Shown piece by piece: positions 15,448 to 25,383 of a stretch of 64,000 bases of DNA. A program made the translations under genes and the position numbers. How positions within the stretch are numbered: the first letter of the stretch is position 1; every line of letters starts with the position of its first letter. The notes under the pieces were generated by a model, which saw only the letters and a list, made by a program, of their open reading frames with translations, was not told the DNA's origin and made no database searches. The stretch lies in contig NZ_JAQSDA010000011.1 in NCBI RefSeq assembly GCF_029945685.1, positions 1 through 64,000 of the forward strand. Direction: 5' to 3'. Source of the DNA: Polaromonas sp. (GTDB lineage: Bacteria; Pseudomonadota; Gammaproteobacteria; Burkholderiales; Burkholderiaceae_C).

Positions 15448-18331
15448 GGTTGTACTCCCGTGCGCGGGGTGGGGCCCGGGCTGTGCCCGATTCGCGGCTC
15501 ACCGAACCCAGTGTGGACAGCGCCAGCAGGGTGGATCCCACCACAGTGATGTACACGCCCAGGTCAAACAGCGCGGCGGTGGCCAGCGGCAGGTCGCCCA
15601 GCAACGGCACATGGGGATGGCCATGGGCACTGGTCAGGAAAGGTTGGCCGAAGAAAAAAGCACCCACCCCCGTGAGCCCCGCAATGCCCAGACCCAGGCC
15701 AATCCAGCGCACGAAACGGCTCCCGCCATCTGCCCGCAGCAAAGCCTCTGCGCGCGACTGGCCCATGGCCATGTATTGCAGTACCAGCGCCACGGCGCTG
15801 ATGAGCCCGGCAATGAATCCTCCGCCAGGCTGGTTGTGGCCGCGCATGAAGATGTAGAGGGTGACCACCAGCGCCAGTGGGAGCAGCACACGTGCGGCCA
15901 CACGCAGCAGCAAGGGCTGGGCGGCAAATGTCCAGGTCAGGCCCTGCTCGTCAGCGGCGGGGCGGCGGGTCCGCATTCCGTCCATCAGCGCCAGCACACC
16001 GATGGCCGCGATACCGAGCACGGTGATCTCGCCGAAGGTGTCGTAACCGCGGAAGTCCACAAGAATCACATTGACGACGTTGGTGCCGCCGCCGGCAATC
16101 GCCGACTGGTTCAGGAAATACCACGCAATCGAATCATGATCGCGCGTCAGCATGACCCAGGCCAGCCAGGCGATGCCCGCGCCGCCGCACAGCGCGAGTG
16201 CGGCGTCGCGCGTGCGGCGCCCGGTTGAAGACTCGTGCGGGGAGTGCCGCGGCAGCAGCGCCAGTCCCATGAGCAGCAGCACGGTGGAAACCACTTCCAC
16301 GGTCAGTTGCGTGAGCGCCAGGTCGGGCGCCGAGAAGCTGACGAAGGCCAGCGCGGTCACCAGGCCCACCACGCCCACCACCACGACCGACTGGAAACGC
16401 TGGTGGTGGTGCAGGACCAGCCAGGCGCAGGCCAGCAGCAGCAGGCCCCAGACCACCAGCGCCGCAGGCGACACAGGCAATAAAACGCGTGAGCCGGTGC
16501 CGGGTGCATCCCCTGAAAGCAGCGCCGCAGCCGCCATTGCCACGGTGGCGATCAGCATCCAGGCGATGTAGCGCTGCAGCGAGGCTGTTTCCAGACTGCC
16601 GGTGAGGCGGCCGGCCAGGTTGAAGAGCCGGTCCGAGCCGCGGGTAAAGAGGTTCAGGCCGGTCAGCAGGCCGAACCAGCTCTCGGAACTCAGGCGATGC
16701 AGGCGGCAGCCTCGCGCCAGCAGGAAGTACAGGCCGACGCCACCGGCCAGCGCCAGCATGCTCAGCAACAGCGGCAGGTTCAGGCCGTGCCAGATGGCCA
16801 GCTGATAGTCCGGCGGCGCTGTACCCAGCATGGCGGTGGCGGCCACCAGCACCATGGGCCCGAGGAGCAGCGAAGGCAGGATACCGACTGCCACGCAGAC
16901 CACGGCCAGCAGGATCACCGGGGCCTTCATGCCCGGGGGGGGCTCGTGCGGATGCGGATGGGGCAAATCGCCCGCGGGTCCGTTGAAAAAGACATCGTGC
17001 ACCAGACGTACCGAGTAGGCCACGCTCAGCAGCGCGGCCAGCGTGGCCGCCGCGGGCACCGCCCAGCGCCAGCCGCCGGCCTGTGCAAAGGTCACGGCCT
17101 CGGTCAGGAACATTTCCTTGGACAGAAAACCGTTGAAAAGCGGCACCCCCGCCATGGCGGCGGCCGCCACCATGGCGAGCGTCGCGGTCCAGGGCATGAG
17201 GTGGCGCAGGCCGCCCAGCATTCGCATGTCTCGCGTCCCTGTCTCATGGTCCACGATGCCGGCAATCATGAACAATGCCGCCTTGAAGCTGGCATGGTTG
17301 AGGATGTGAAACATCGCGGCCACGGCCGCCAGCGGCGAGCCCAGCCCGATCAGGAAGGTGATCAGCCCCAGATGGCTGATGGTGGAGTACGCCAGCAAGG
17401 CCTTGAGATCGTGTTTGAAAATGGCGACGAAGGCCGCAAAGGCCATGGTCACCAGTCCGGTGGTGGAGACAATGCCGAAGAAAAGTTCGGTGCCGCCTAT
17501 CACGGGGGTCAGTCGCGCCATCAGGAAGATCCCGGCCTTGACCATGGTGGCTGAGTGCAGGTAGGCCGACACCGGTGTGGGTGCTGCCATGGCCTGCGGT
17601 AGCCAGAAATGGAAAGGGAACTGCGCGCTTTTGGTGAAGCAGCCCAGCAAAATCAGGAGCAGCGCCGCGGGATAACGGCTGTCAGCCTGAATACGTGCGC
17701 CCTGGTCCAGCATCAGGCTGAGCTCGTAGGTGCCGGCCATCTGGCCCAGCAGCACAAAGCCGCCCAGCATGGCCAGACCGCCTCCTCCGGTGAGCGCCAG
17801 CGCCATGCGCGCACCTTCGCGGGATTCGGCGCGGTGGTTCCAGTAACCGATCAGCAGGAAAGAAGAAATGCTGGTGAGTTCCCAGAACACGATCAGCAGC
17901 AGCAGGTTGTCCGACAGCGCAATGCCCAGCATGGCCGCCATGAACAGCATCAGGGTGCTGAAAAACTTTCCGACCGGATCGGCCTTGCCCAGGTAGAAAT
18001 GCGCGTAGAGGATGATCAGCAGGCCGATGCCGGTGATCAGCAGCGCAAACATCAGGGACAGGCCGTCCAGCCGCAGGCCGAGGTTCAGTCCGATCTCGGG
18101 AACCCAGGCAGTGAAGCTGGTTTGCGCCTGACCGCCCATGATCCCGGGCGCCTGCAGCAGCAGCAGGATGAAGCCGGCGGCAGTGACCGCGGCGGCCAGC
18201 CAGGCGGTGCGGCTGCGCTGGCTGGAAGTCGGCTGTGCGGCTGAGCCGGACCACGCGGTGAGCACGGCGCCAACAATCAGCGGAAGGAAAATGATCAGTA
18301 GCAGCAAGGTCTGGAAGTCCCGGGTGTTCAT
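15437..18331 (-). CDS. mrpA: Mrp/Pha cation antiporter fused subunit A/B
   Basis: The 964-aa protein combines the large NuoL-like MrpA part (residues 1 to about 780) with a C-terminal MrpB domain (RGHNQPGGGFIAGLI is the MrpB motif). This fusion is the group 2 or Pha-type organisation, as in Sinorhizobium phaAB. It is the first gene of a six-gene operon in which every junction overlaps or is close. The complex exports Na+ or K+ in exchange for protons and serves pH and salt tolerance; which cation is not visible in the sequence. Confidence 0.95.
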   Translation of the reverse strand: MNTRDFQTLLLLIIFLPLIVGAVLTAWSGSAAQPTSSQRSRTAWLAAAVTAAGFILLLLQAPGIMGGQAQTSFTAWVPEIGLNLGLRLDGLSLMFALLITGIGLLIILYAHFYLGKADPVGKFFSTLMLFMAAMLGIALSDNLLLLIVFWELTSISSFLLIGYWNHRAESREGARMALALTGGGGLAMLGGFVLLGQMAGTYELSLMLDQGARIQADSRYPAALLLILLGCFTKSAQFPFHFWLPQAMAAPTPVSAYLHSATMVKAGIFLMARLTPVIGGTELFFGIVSTTGLVTMAFAAFVAIFKHDLKALLAYSTISHLGLITFLIGLGSPLAAVAAMFHILNHASFKAALFMIAGIVDHETGTRDMRMLGGLRHLMPWTATLAMVAAAAMAGVPLFNGFLSKEMFLTEAVTFAQAGGWRWAVPAAATLAALLSVAYSVRLVHDVFFNGPAGDLPHPHPHEPPPGMKAPVILLAVVCVAVGILPSLLLGPMVLVAATAMLGTAPPDYQLAIWHGLNLPLLLSMLALAGGVGLYFLLARGCRLHRLSSESWFGLLTGLNLFTRGSDRLFNLAGRLTGSLETASLQRYIAWMLIATVAMAAAALLSGDAPGTGSRVLLPVSPAALVVWGLLLLACAWLVLHHHQRFQSVVVVGVVGLVTALAFVSFSAPDLALTQLTVEVVSTVLLLMGLALLPRHSPHESSTGRRTRDAALALCGGAGIAWLAWVMLTRDHDSIAWYFLNQSAIAGGGTNVVNVILVDFRGYDTFGEITVLGIAAIGVLALMDGMRTRRPAADEQGLTWTFAAQPLLLRVAARVLLPLALVVTLYIFMRGHNQPGGGFIAGLISAVALVLQYMAMGQSRAEALLRADGGSRFVRWIGLGLGIAGLTGVGAFFFGQPFLTSAHGHPHVPLLGDLPLATAALFDLGVYITVVGSTLLALSTLGSVSRESGTARAPPRAREYNHES

Positions 18332-18478
18332 TCCATTCTAGGGGCGGCCTTCGCGCCGACTTCAGCGAAGTGGGAATGTCCCGGCCCCAGGCCCGTTTTT
18401 CGATGGATCCGGAGCGGGCGAGCGCGCCTGCTGCCTCGCGCGGTGCGAGCCCTTCAGAAGACGGGGCTCCTGGATGCC

Positions 18479-19567
18479 TCAGGGCGGGTTGTGTGCCTGC
18501 GGTACACGCCGGATCAGCACCACGATCAGCGTGATCACGGTGATGGGAATCACAAAACCCATGAGGGCCATGGAGTACAGGCCCAGCGCAGCGTGCTGCT
18601 GGCTGGCCAGCACCAGATAAACGACATAGGCGACGTAGTACAGGACGAACACGCCACCTTCCCAGCGCGCAATTTCGCGGCCGGTCAGAAACACGGGCAG
18701 ACAGGCGAGGGCGACGGCCATCATGACCCAGAGGTCAAAGTTGAGCAGGGCGGTGGGGACGGCCAGCCCCAGGTCGCCCGAGAGCATGGCGGCCAGACCG
18801 ATGCAGCCCAGGATGTTGAAGGTGCAGCTGCCCACCACGTTGCCAACGGCGATGTCGCGCTCCCCCTTGAGTGCGGCCATCAGCGATGTTGCCACCTCGG
18901 GCATGGACGTGCCCGCCGCGACGATGGTCAGGCCGATGACCAGGTCACTGATGCCCAGAGCCTTGGCAAAAATCACCGACGCGCTCACCAGCCATTCAGA
19001 CCCCAGCACCAGCAACCCCAGCCCGACGACGATCAGCAGAAGCTGGACGGGAAGGCGGGCATCCCAGCCGCCGGGCCGCGCGGGCGGCAGCTCGGCCGCG
19101 TATTCGTCCTGCGCAGCCCGTGTCTCCTTGCGCGACTGGATGACCAGGAAGACGGTGTAGGCGATCAACAGCGCGAACAGGATGACGCCATCCATGAAGC
19201 CCAGCCTGTTGTCCTGGGCAAAGACCAGCAAGAGCAGACTGGCGCCTATCATGATGGGCACCTCCTGACGAATCAGCTGGATGTTGACCACCAGCGGGAT
19301 GATCAGCGCCGACAGGCCCAGAATGAACAGCACGTTGAAGATGTTGCTGCCCACCACGTTGCCCAGGGCCAGGTTGGTCTGGCCGTTGAGGACCGCGCCC
19401 GCGGACACCGCCATCTCCGGTGCGCTGGTTCCGAAAGCCACAATGGTCAGTCCCACGACCAACGGTGAAATGCCAAAGGACAGCGCAAGTTTCGATGCGC
19501 CGCGTACCAGCAACTCGGCGCCAGCCACCAGACCAATCAGGCCGCCTATGAACAACAGGATGGTCAT
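18479..19567 (-). CDS. Calcium/sodium antiporter, CaCA family (YrbG type)
   Basis: This 362-aa inner-membrane exchanger has ten predicted helices and two inverted alpha repeats, each with the ion-binding signature: GTSAPEMAVS near residue 46 and GTSMPEVATS near residue 220, with NVVGSNIFN and NVVGSCTFN as partners. A hydrophilic loop around residues 145-165 joins the halves. It is 147 bases upstream of the mrp operon on the same strand and may form a functional cation-homeostasis block with it, though probably not the same transcript. Confidence 0.92.
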   Translation of the reverse strand: MTILLFIGGLIGLVAGAELLVRGASKLALSFGISPLVVGLTIVAFGTSAPEMAVSAGAVLNGQTNLALGNVVGSNIFNVLFILGLSALIIPLVVNIQLIRQEVPIMIGASLLLLVFAQDNRLGFMDGVILFALLIAYTVFLVIQSRKETRAAQDEYAAELPPARPGGWDARLPVQLLLIVVGLGLLVLGSEWLVSASVIFAKALGISDLVIGLTIVAAGTSMPEVATSLMAALKGERDIAVGNVVGSCTFNILGCIGLAAMLSGDLGLAVPTALLNFDLWVMMAVALACLPVFLTGREIARWEGGVFVLYYVAYVVYLVLASQQHAALGLYSMALMGFVIPITVITLIVVLIRRVPQAHNPP

Positions 19568-19618
19568 TTATGGCTTTCGTGGGGCGGCTTCAGTGGGCGG
19601 AAGGTCCGGCGGACCGGG

Positions 19619-20227
19619 TCAGTGTTTCTGCGAGCCGGAGCCCGACATCAGTTTGTCGGTGTAGGCAATCGCCAGGGCCGACAGCAGGAAGGTGATGTGG
19701 ATGGCGGTTTGCGCAATCAACACCCGGTCGGTGTAGTTGTCCGCATTGATGAAGGTCTTGAGCAGGTGGATCGAGCTGATGCCGATGATGGCGGTGGCGA
19801 GCTTGACCTTGAGCACTGACGCATTGACGTGGCTCAGCCACTCGGGCTGGTCGCGGTGGCCTTCAAGGTTCATTCGGCTGACGAAGGTTTCGTAGCCGCC
19901 GACAATCACCATGATCAGCAGGTTCGAGATCATGACCACGTCAATCAGCGCCAGCACCACCAGCATGATGACCGTTTCGTTGAGCGTCACGATGGGTGCC
20001 GAGGTCTTGTAGCCTATGCTCGTGATCAGCGCCTGCAAGGCGGTCTGGCTGCCGAAGGCCGCCTCGATCAGATGCAGCAGCTCGACCAGAAAATGAAAGA
20101 CATAGACGCCCTGCGCAGCGATCAGGCCCACATACAGCGGCAGCTGCAGCCAGCGGCTGGCGAAAATGAAGTTGGGAATCGGGCGCAGCGGTGAAACTTT
20201 GGCCGGGGTGTTCTTGGGTTCTGACAT
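19619..20227 (-). CDS. YqhA-family (UPF0114) inner-membrane protein
   Basis: This 202-aa protein shows membrane helices near residues 20-40, 65-90, 110-130 and 165-190. The family features TLNETVIMLVVLALIDVVMISNLLIMVIVGGYETFVS and LKVKLATAIIGISSIHLLKTFIN are clear. The start at 20227 gives a short hydrophilic N-terminus; the longer frame would add 44 residues unlike the family. Function is unknown. It is 51 bases upstream of the CaCA exchanger on the same strand and may be cotranscribed with it. Confidence 0.9.
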   Translation of the reverse strand: MSEPKNTPAKVSPLRPIPNFIFASRWLQLPLYVGLIAAQGVYVFHFLVELLHLIEAAFGSQTALQALITSIGYKTSAPIVTLNETVIMLVVLALIDVVMISNLLIMVIVGGYETFVSRMNLEGHRDQPEWLSHVNASVLKVKLATAIIGISSIHLLKTFINADNYTDRVLIAQTAIHITFLLSALAIAYTDKLMSGSGSQKH

Positions 20228-20386
20228 GGGGGGCGTGAGGGTTTGTACGGAATGGCCGGATTGTAGGCGCGCTGCCCCATCTGCCCGGATTCGGGTTAAA
20301 TTTGCCAGCTCAATGCCAGTCAGTGGACTGTAAGTGCCGAATGTGACATTTGCACGCATTCGACTAAAACCCAGGAGACCATCACC

Positions 20387-22387
20387 ATGAGCGCGCCTTC
20401 ATCCTCTGCCATCGAGTCCACACTGGTTGAAAACCGGGTCTTTTTCCCCAACCCGGAGCTGGCCAAATCCGCCCGCATTTCCGGCATGGATGCCTACCAG
20501 GCGCTGTGCGCCGAAGCAGAAAAGGACTTCGAGGGATTCTGGGCCCGGCTGGCGCGCGAGAACCTGAGCTGGAAGAAGCCCTTCACCCAGACCCTGGACG
20601 AGTCGAACGCGCCGTTCTACCAATGGTTTGCCGACGGCGAGCTCAACGCCTCCTATAACTGCCTGGACCGCCACCTCGGCACCGCCACCGAGAACAAGAA
20701 GGCCATCATCTTCGAGAGCGACGACGGCAAGGTCACCAACGTCACCTACAAGGAACTGCACGGCAAGGTCTGCCAGTTCGCCAACGCGCTCAAGGCCATG
20801 GGCATCAAAAAGGGCGACCGCGTCATTATCTACATGCCGATGACGGTGGAGGGCGTTGTCGCCATGCAGGCCTGCGCGCGTATAGGCGCGACCCACTCGG
20901 TGGTGTTCGGCGGCTTTTCCGCCAAGAGTCTGCAGGAGCGCATCCAGGACGCCGGGGCGGTCGCCGTCATCACCGCCAACTACCAGCTGCGCGGCGGCAA
21001 GGAGTTGCCGCTCAAGGCGATTGTCGACGAGGGCATCGCCATGGGCGGCTGCGAGTCCATCAAGAACGTCATCGTCTACCAGCGCACCGCCACGGCCTGC
21101 ACCATGGTCGCCGGGCGCGACAGCCTGATGCACGAGGTGACGGCCAAGCACTCGGCCACCTGCGAGCCGGAGTTCGTCGGCGCAGAACATCCGCTGTTCA
21201 TCCTCTACACCTCCGGCTCGACCGGCAAACCCAAGGGCGTGCAGCACAGCACCGGCGGCTACCTGCTGTGGGCCAAGCTGACCATGGACTGGACCTTCGA
21301 CATCCAGCCCACGGATGTGTTCTGGTGCACGGCCGACATCGGCTGGATCACCGGCCACACCTATGTGGCCTACGGCCCGCTGGCCGCCGGCGCGACGCAG
21401 GTGATTTTCGAAGGCATTCCCACCTACCCGAACGCCGGCCGCTTCTGGCAGATGATCGAAAAACACAAGGTCAGCATTTTCTACACCGCGCCGACCGCCA
21501 TCCGCTCGCTGATCAAGGCGGCCGAAGCCGACGAAAAAATCCATCCGGCGCGCTCTGACCTGAGCAGCCTGCGCATTCTCGGCACCGTGGGCGAGCCCAT
21601 CAACCCCGAAGCCTGGATGTGGTACTACAAAAACGTCGGTGGCGAGCGCTGCCCGGTGGTCGACACCTTCTGGCAGACCGAAACCGGCGGCCACATGATC
21701 ACGCCGCTGCCTGGCGCGACGCCCCTCGTCCCCGGCAGCTGCACCCTGCCGCTGCCCGGCATCATGGCGGCCATCGTCGATGAACTCGGCAAGGACGTGC
21801 CCAACGGTTCCGGCGGCATGCTGGTGGTCAAGCGCCCCTGGCCGTCGATGATCCGCACCATCTGGAACGATCCCGAGCGTTTCAAGAAAAGTTATTTCCC
21901 CGAGGAAATGGGCGGTACCCTGTACCTGGCCGGCGATGGCGCGGTGCGCAGCATCGACCGCGGCTACTTCCGCATCACCGGCCGCATCGACGACGTGCTC
22001 AATGTTTCCGGTCACCGCATGGGCACGATGGAAATCGAGTCGGCGCTGGTCTCGCATTCTGCACTGGTGGCCGAGGCGGCCGTGGTGGGGCGACCCGACG
22101 ACCTGACCGGCGAGGCAATCGTGGCCTTCGTGGTGCTCAAGCGCTCGCGGCCCACCGGTGACGAAGCCAAGGCGATTGCGAAAGAGCTGCGCGACTGGGT
22201 CGGCAAGGAGATCGGGCCGATTGCCAAGCCCAAGGACATCCGTTTCGGCGACAACCTGCCGAAAACCCGCAGCGGAAAAATCATGCGCCGCCTGTTGCGC
22301 GGCATTGCCAAGGGCGAAGCCATCACCCAGGACACCTCGACCCTTGAAAACCCGGCGATCCTTGATCAACTCTCCGAGAATCTTTGA
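20387..22387 (+). CDS. acs: Acetyl-CoA synthetase (AMP-forming)
   Basis: This enzyme activates acetate with ATP and CoA. The 666-aa length and the order of motifs fit Acs: AMP-binding loop [12 protein letters not shown] near residue 275, adenylate motif [20 protein letters not shown] and RITGRIDDV hinge, and the acetylatable Lys in [19 protein letters not shown] precedes the ATG with suitable spacing. Downstream the last codons of the gene occur twice more in degenerate form. The enzyme works with isocitrate lyase (34.9 kb) for growth on acetate and related substrates. Confidence 0.97.
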   Translation: MSAPSSSAIESTLVENRVFFPNPELAKSARISGMDAYQALCAEAEKDFEGFWARLARENLSWKKPFTQTLDESNAPFYQWFADGELNASYNCLDRHLGTATENKKAIIFESDDGKVTNVTYKELHGKVCQFANALKAMGIKKGDRVIIYMPMTVEGVVAMQACARIGATHSVVFGGFSAKSLQERIQDAGAVAVITANYQLRGGKELPLKAIVDEGIAMGGCESIKNVIVYQRTATACTMVAGRDSLMHEVTAKHSATCEPEFVGAEHPLFILYTSGSTGKPKGVQHSTGGYLLWAKLTMDWTFDIQPTDVFWCTADIGWITGHTYVAYGPLAAGATQVIFEGIPTYPNAGRFWQMIEKHKVSIFYTAPTAIRSLIKAAEADEKIHPARSDLSSLRILGTVGEPINPEAWMWYYKNVGGERCPVVDTFWQTETGGHMITPLPGATPLVPGSCTLPLPGIMAAIVDELGKDVPNGSGGMLVVKRPWPSMIRTIWNDPERFKKSYFPEEMGGTLYLAGDGAVRSIDRGYFRITGRIDDVLNVSGHRMGTMEIESALVSHSALVAEAAVVGRPDDLTGEAIVAFVVLKRSRPTGDEAKAIAKELRDWVGKEIGPIAKPKDIRFGDNLPKTRSGKIMRRLLRGIAKGEAITQDTSTLENPAILDQLSENL

Positions 22388-22419
22388 TCAAGGGCGGCCG
22401 AAAGGCCGCGCCAGCGAGC

Positions 22420-22472
22420 TGTGGCCGGGTGCGGGTGACACTCATATCGCGAAGCGATGTGGGGTGGCCACA
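22420..22472. other. Structured inverted-repeat element between acs tail copies
   Basis: TGTGGCC (22420-22426) pairs perfectly with GGCCACA (22466-22472), and inside it a roughly 10-bp stem (22441-22450 with 22454-22463, some G-T pairs) closes a GAA loop. The element fills the space between tail copies 1 and 2. No T tract follows, so it is not a classical terminator. Confidence 0.55.
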
Positions 22473-22473
22473 A

Positions 22474-22512
22474 AACCCGGCGATCCTGGATCAACTTTCT
22501 GAAAATCTTTGA
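22474..22512 (+). pseudogene. Second copy of the acs 3' end
   Basis: The 39 bases encode the same 13-codon tail as the true acs end ([12 protein letters not shown] and stop), differing only at synonymous positions. There is no start or upstream body, so it is a gene fragment, not a functional gene. Confidence 0.75.
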
Positions 22513-22571
22513 GCCGGGTTTCAGCGCAGGCTGACAATTGCCCGCAGGGCTTGTCACGCCGTAGCTAAACT

Positions 22572-22607
22572 CCCGCCATCCTCGATCAGCTTTCGGAAAA
22601 TCTCTGA
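22572..22607 (+). pseudogene. Third copy of the acs 3' end
   Basis: Twelve codons read [11 protein letters not shown] and stop, again with mainly synonymous differences from acs. Like the real end, it is followed at once by GGGCGGC...GCCGCGCC hairpin bases, so the duplicated unit extends past the stop codon. Confidence 0.72.
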
Positions 22608-22638
22608 TCGAGGGCGGCGCAAGCCGCGCCGCGCCATG

Positions 22639-22670
22639 AAAAAAGCCCGTTGATTCAACGGGCTTTTTTT
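22639..22670. terminator. Bidirectional intrinsic terminator between acs and cytochrome c
   Basis: A 14-bp stem A6-GCCCGTTG / CAACGGGC-T6 with an ATT loop has A and T tracts on either side, so it can stop transcription from both convergent genes. Confidence 0.9.
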
Positions 22671-22687
22671 GTACCGGAGGACCGGGC

Positions 22688-23002
22688 TTATTTTTGCGTC
22701 AGTACCCAAGCTGCCAGTTTTTTGGCTTCGTCGGCATTGACCTGGGCATTGGCTGGCATGGGCACAGGGCCCCAAACGCCTGCACCGCCCTTGACGATTT
22801 TCGCAGCGAGCTTGTCAACGGCGTCCTTTTGACCCGCGTATTTGGCCGCCACGTCCTTGTAGGAAGGGCCGACCAGCTTGGTCGCCACGGCATGGCAGGC
22901 CATGCAGTTTTTGGCGGTGGCCAGTTGCAGGTCCGCCAGGGCGGGGGTGGACACGGCAAAACCGGCGGCCAGGGAAGCAATCGCTAAGCAGAGACGTTTC
23001 AT
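22688..23002 (-). CDS. Small periplasmic class I cytochrome c (c551/c552 type)
   Basis: This 104-aa precursor has a Sec signal peptide cleaved near residue 23 (TPALA). The single heme c motif CMACH is at about residues 33-37, and the axial Met is in PVPMPANAQV. Length and motif spacing fit soluble mono-heme electron carriers for respiratory oxidases or denitrification enzymes. It is a single gene, convergent with acs. Its partner cannot be read from the neighbourhood. Confidence 0.93.
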   Translation of the reverse strand: MKRLCLAIASLAAGFAVSTPALADLQLATAKNCMACHAVATKLVGPSYKDVAAKYAGQKDAVDKLAAKIVKGGAGVWGPVPMPANAQVNADEAKKLAAWVLTQK

Positions 23003-23121
23003 CGTTAACCTCGTGGGGGGAGTTATGGATTCGGATTCGGTTACAGTCGTTCAACGTCATTGTAGTGGGCCGGGTTGACCTCGCTTTCAAAGGGTTACCC
23101 CCGGTTTTTCAGGAGTCAGCC

Positions 23122-23361
23122 ATGTTATTTCTGTTCTTGGGCATCGTCGGCATTGCCTTGAAGTACCTCGAGGTTGCGCCGGTGGCCGGCTGGCCCTGGT
23201 GGGTGGTGCTGGCGCCGTTCGGCCTGGCGGTGATCTGGTGGTGGTGGGCCGACAAGTCCGGACTCACCGAAAAAAATGCCATGGAGAAAATGGAAAAACG
23301 CAAGAAAGAGCGGATTGACCGGCAACGCGATGCCATGGGGATGCTCAAAAAAAGAAAGTAG
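23122..23361 (+). CDS. Small Trp-rich membrane protein (TIGR04438-like)
   Basis: The 79-aa protein starts at ATG 23122 with AGGAG six bases upstream. Two membrane helices contain eight Trp residues, including the run WWWW near residue 40, and are followed by a highly charged Lys/Glu/Arg helix to the end (KNAMEKMEKRKKERIDRQR). I associate this layout with the betaproteobacterial small Trp-rich protein family; its function is unknown. It stands alone, convergent with ilvD. Confidence 0.85.
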   Translation: MLFLFLGIVGIALKYLEVAPVAGWPWWVVLAPFGLAVIWWWWADKSGLTEKNAMEKMEKRKKERIDRQRDAMGMLKKRK

Positions 23362-23392
23362 AGCCCCCACGCTTGTCACTTCGTGTACTGCG

Positions 23393-23448
23393 CTGCCCCC
23401 CGAGGGGGCGCTGCGCCTGCGGGCCGGCGGAGCCGGACCCGCGGCCCC
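23393..23448 (+). repeat. GC-rich dispersed repeat, copy 2
   Basis: The same elements as at 9045-9101 appear in the same order: CTGCCCCCCGAGGGGG, CGCTGCGCCTGCGG, GGC..AGCC and CGCGGCCCC. It lies just after the Trp-rich gene. Confidence 0.8.
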
Positions 23449-23503
23449 TGCTGGAAGGGGAACCTGCTTGCTTCGCTCGCTCCTCTTGCGGGTGATTCGA
23501 TAA

Positions 23504-23537
23504 AAAAAAGCCCCTGCAGACCTGCAGGGGCTTTTTT
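23504..23537. terminator. Bidirectional terminator between Trp-rich gene and ilvD
   Basis: The stem A6-GCCCCTGCAG / CTGCAGGGGC-T6 has flanking A and T tracts and sits between convergent genes. Confidence 0.9.
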
Positions 23538-23561
23538 AATGGACAGTGCGCTGTTGCGATT

Positions 23562-25271
23562 TCAATAATCGTCGAGCACGGCGCCCTTGCTGGCGCTGGA
23601 GGCGTTGAAGGCGAACTTGGCCTGCACGCCGCGGATATAACGCGGCAGGGGCGCTTTCCAGCCCTCCTTGCGTTTGGCCAGTTCGGCGTCGCTGATGTTC
23701 AGTTGCAGCAGCAGTTGTCTGGCGTCGATGGTGATCGAGTCGCCTTCGTTGATAAAGGCAATGTTGCCGCCGGCCGCCGCTTCCGGCGCGACGTGACCCA
23801 CCACCATGCCCCAGGTGCCGCCCGAAAAGCGGCCGTCGGTGATCAGGCCCACGCTTTCGCCCAGGCCGGCGCCAATCAGCGCGCCGGTCGGTGCCAGCAT
23901 TTCCGGCATGCCCGGGCCGCCTTTGGGGCCGAGGTAACGCAGCACCATCACGTCGCCCGCGACGATCTTGCCAGCCAGAATGGCTTCGAGCGCGGACTGC
24001 TCATCGTTGAAAACACGGGCCGGGCCGGTCATCACCGGGTTTTTCAGTCCGGTGATCTTGGCAACGCAGCCTTCGGGGGAGAGGTTGCCCTTGAGAATGG
24101 CCAGGTGACCCTGGGCGTACATGGGCTTGTCGATCGGGCGGATCACCTTCTGGTCGGCACGCGGGGTGTCGGGCACGTCTTTCAGCACTTCGGCAATCGT
24201 CTGGCCGGTGATGGTCAGGCAGTCGCCGTGCAGCAGACCGGCCTTGAGCAGCATCTTCATGACCTGCGGAATGCCGCCGGCCTGGTGCAAATCCACCGCG
24301 AGGTACTGGCCGCTGGGCTTGAGGTCGCAGAGCACAGGGGTTTTCTGGCGCACGCGTTCGAAGTCGTCGATGGTCCAGTCCACGTCGGCGGCGTGGGCGA
24401 TGGCGAGGAAGTGCAGCACGGCGTTGGTCGAGCCGCCGGTCGCCATGATCACGGCGACGGCGTTTTCGATGGATTTGCGGGTCACGATGTCGCGCGGCTT
24501 GATGTTCTTGCGTATCGCTTCGACCAGCACCTTGGCCGATTCCTTCGCGGAATTGGCTTTCTCATCGTGGGGATTGGCCATGGTCGACGAGTAGGGCAGG
24601 GAGATACCCAGCGCCTCGAAGGCGGACGACATGGTGTTGGCGGTGTACATGCCGCCGCAGCTGCCGGTGCCGGGAATGGCACGGCGCTCGATCTGCAGCA
24701 GGTCCTCGTCGCTCATGCGGCCGGCCGCGTGTTCACCGACGGCCTCGAAGACGCTGACGATGTTCAGGTCCTTGCCCTTGTAGTGGCCCGGAAGAATGGT
24801 GCCGCCGTAGACGTAGATGGAGGGCACGTTGGCGCGCAGCATGCCCATCAGGCCGCCCGGCATGTTCTTGTCGCAGCCGCCGACCACCAGCACGCCGTCC
24901 ATCCACTGGCCCTGCACGCAGGTCTCGATGCAGTCGGAGATCACCTCGCGGCTGACCAGCGAATACTTCATGCCCTCGGTGCCCATGGCCATGCCGTCGG
25001 AAATGGTCGGTGTGCCGAAGACCTGCGCATTGCCGCCGGCTTCCTCGATGCCGGCAATCGCCGCATCGGCGAGTTTTTGCAGGCCGCTGTTGCAGGGCGT
25101 GATGGTGCTGTGCCCGTTGGCCACGCCGACCATGGGCTTCTTGAAGTCCCCCGCCTCATAACCCATGGCGTAGTACATCGACCGGTTCGGTGCGCGCGAG
25201 GTGCCTTCGGTGATGTTTCTGCTGCGGCGGTTGATGGCGTCGCCGATGCTGTCTTTGTCCTGTTGTGTCAT
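23562..25271 (-). CDS. ilvD: Dihydroxy-acid dehydratase
   Basis: This Fe-S enzyme converts 2,3-dihydroxy-isovalerate and 2,3-dihydroxy-3-methylvalerate to the keto acids of valine and isoleucine. Cluster cysteines are visible in [17 protein letters not shown] and [14 protein letters not shown]. The ATG at 25271 (569 aa) starts [11 protein letters not shown]; extending to 25349 would add 26 unsupported residues. Length and C-terminal [19 protein letters not shown] fit IlvD. It is divergent from a LysR regulator 112 bases away, which may control it. Confidence 0.96.
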   Translation of the reverse strand: MTQQDKDSIGDAINRRSRNITEGTSRAPNRSMYYAMGYEAGDFKKPMVGVANGHSTITPCNSGLQKLADAAIAGIEEAGGNAQVFGTPTISDGMAMGTEGMKYSLVSREVISDCIETCVQGQWMDGVLVVGGCDKNMPGGLMGMLRANVPSIYVYGGTILPGHYKGKDLNIVSVFEAVGEHAAGRMSDEDLLQIERRAIPGTGSCGGMYTANTMSSAFEALGISLPYSSTMANPHDEKANSAKESAKVLVEAIRKNIKPRDIVTRKSIENAVAVIMATGGSTNAVLHFLAIAHAADVDWTIDDFERVRQKTPVLCDLKPSGQYLAVDLHQAGGIPQVMKMLLKAGLLHGDCLTITGQTIAEVLKDVPDTPRADQKVIRPIDKPMYAQGHLAILKGNLSPEGCVAKITGLKNPVMTGPARVFNDEQSALEAILAGKIVAGDVMVLRYLGPKGGPGMPEMLAPTGALIGAGLGESVGLITDGRFSGGTWGMVVGHVAPEAAAGGNIAFINEGDSITIDARQLLLQLNISDAELAKRKEGWKAPLPRYIRGVQAKFAFNASSASKGAVLDDY

Positions 25272-25350
25272 GGAGTGTCTCGGGGGTGGGGAAGATGGGA
25301 GCGGTGAGGCAAAAGCCAGAGTATGCGCCGCGCCATCAAGCGGTTCCAAT

Positions 25351-25383
25351 ATATTTTTACGGGTGTATTAATATGTACGGCGT
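25351..25383. promoter_or_regulatory. AT-rich divergent promoter region of ilvD and LysR gene
   Basis: Around TATATTTTTAC and GTATTAATATGTAC the composition drops far below its surroundings. GTA-N8-TAC and the palindrome ATTAAT are candidates for a LysR binding box; the match is weak and no exact promoter can be assigned. Confidence 0.4.

Noticed and set aside
20399..22369. 656-codon minus-strand frame over acs
   Set aside because: Codon-bias shadow of the acs gene; low complexity and no family similarity.
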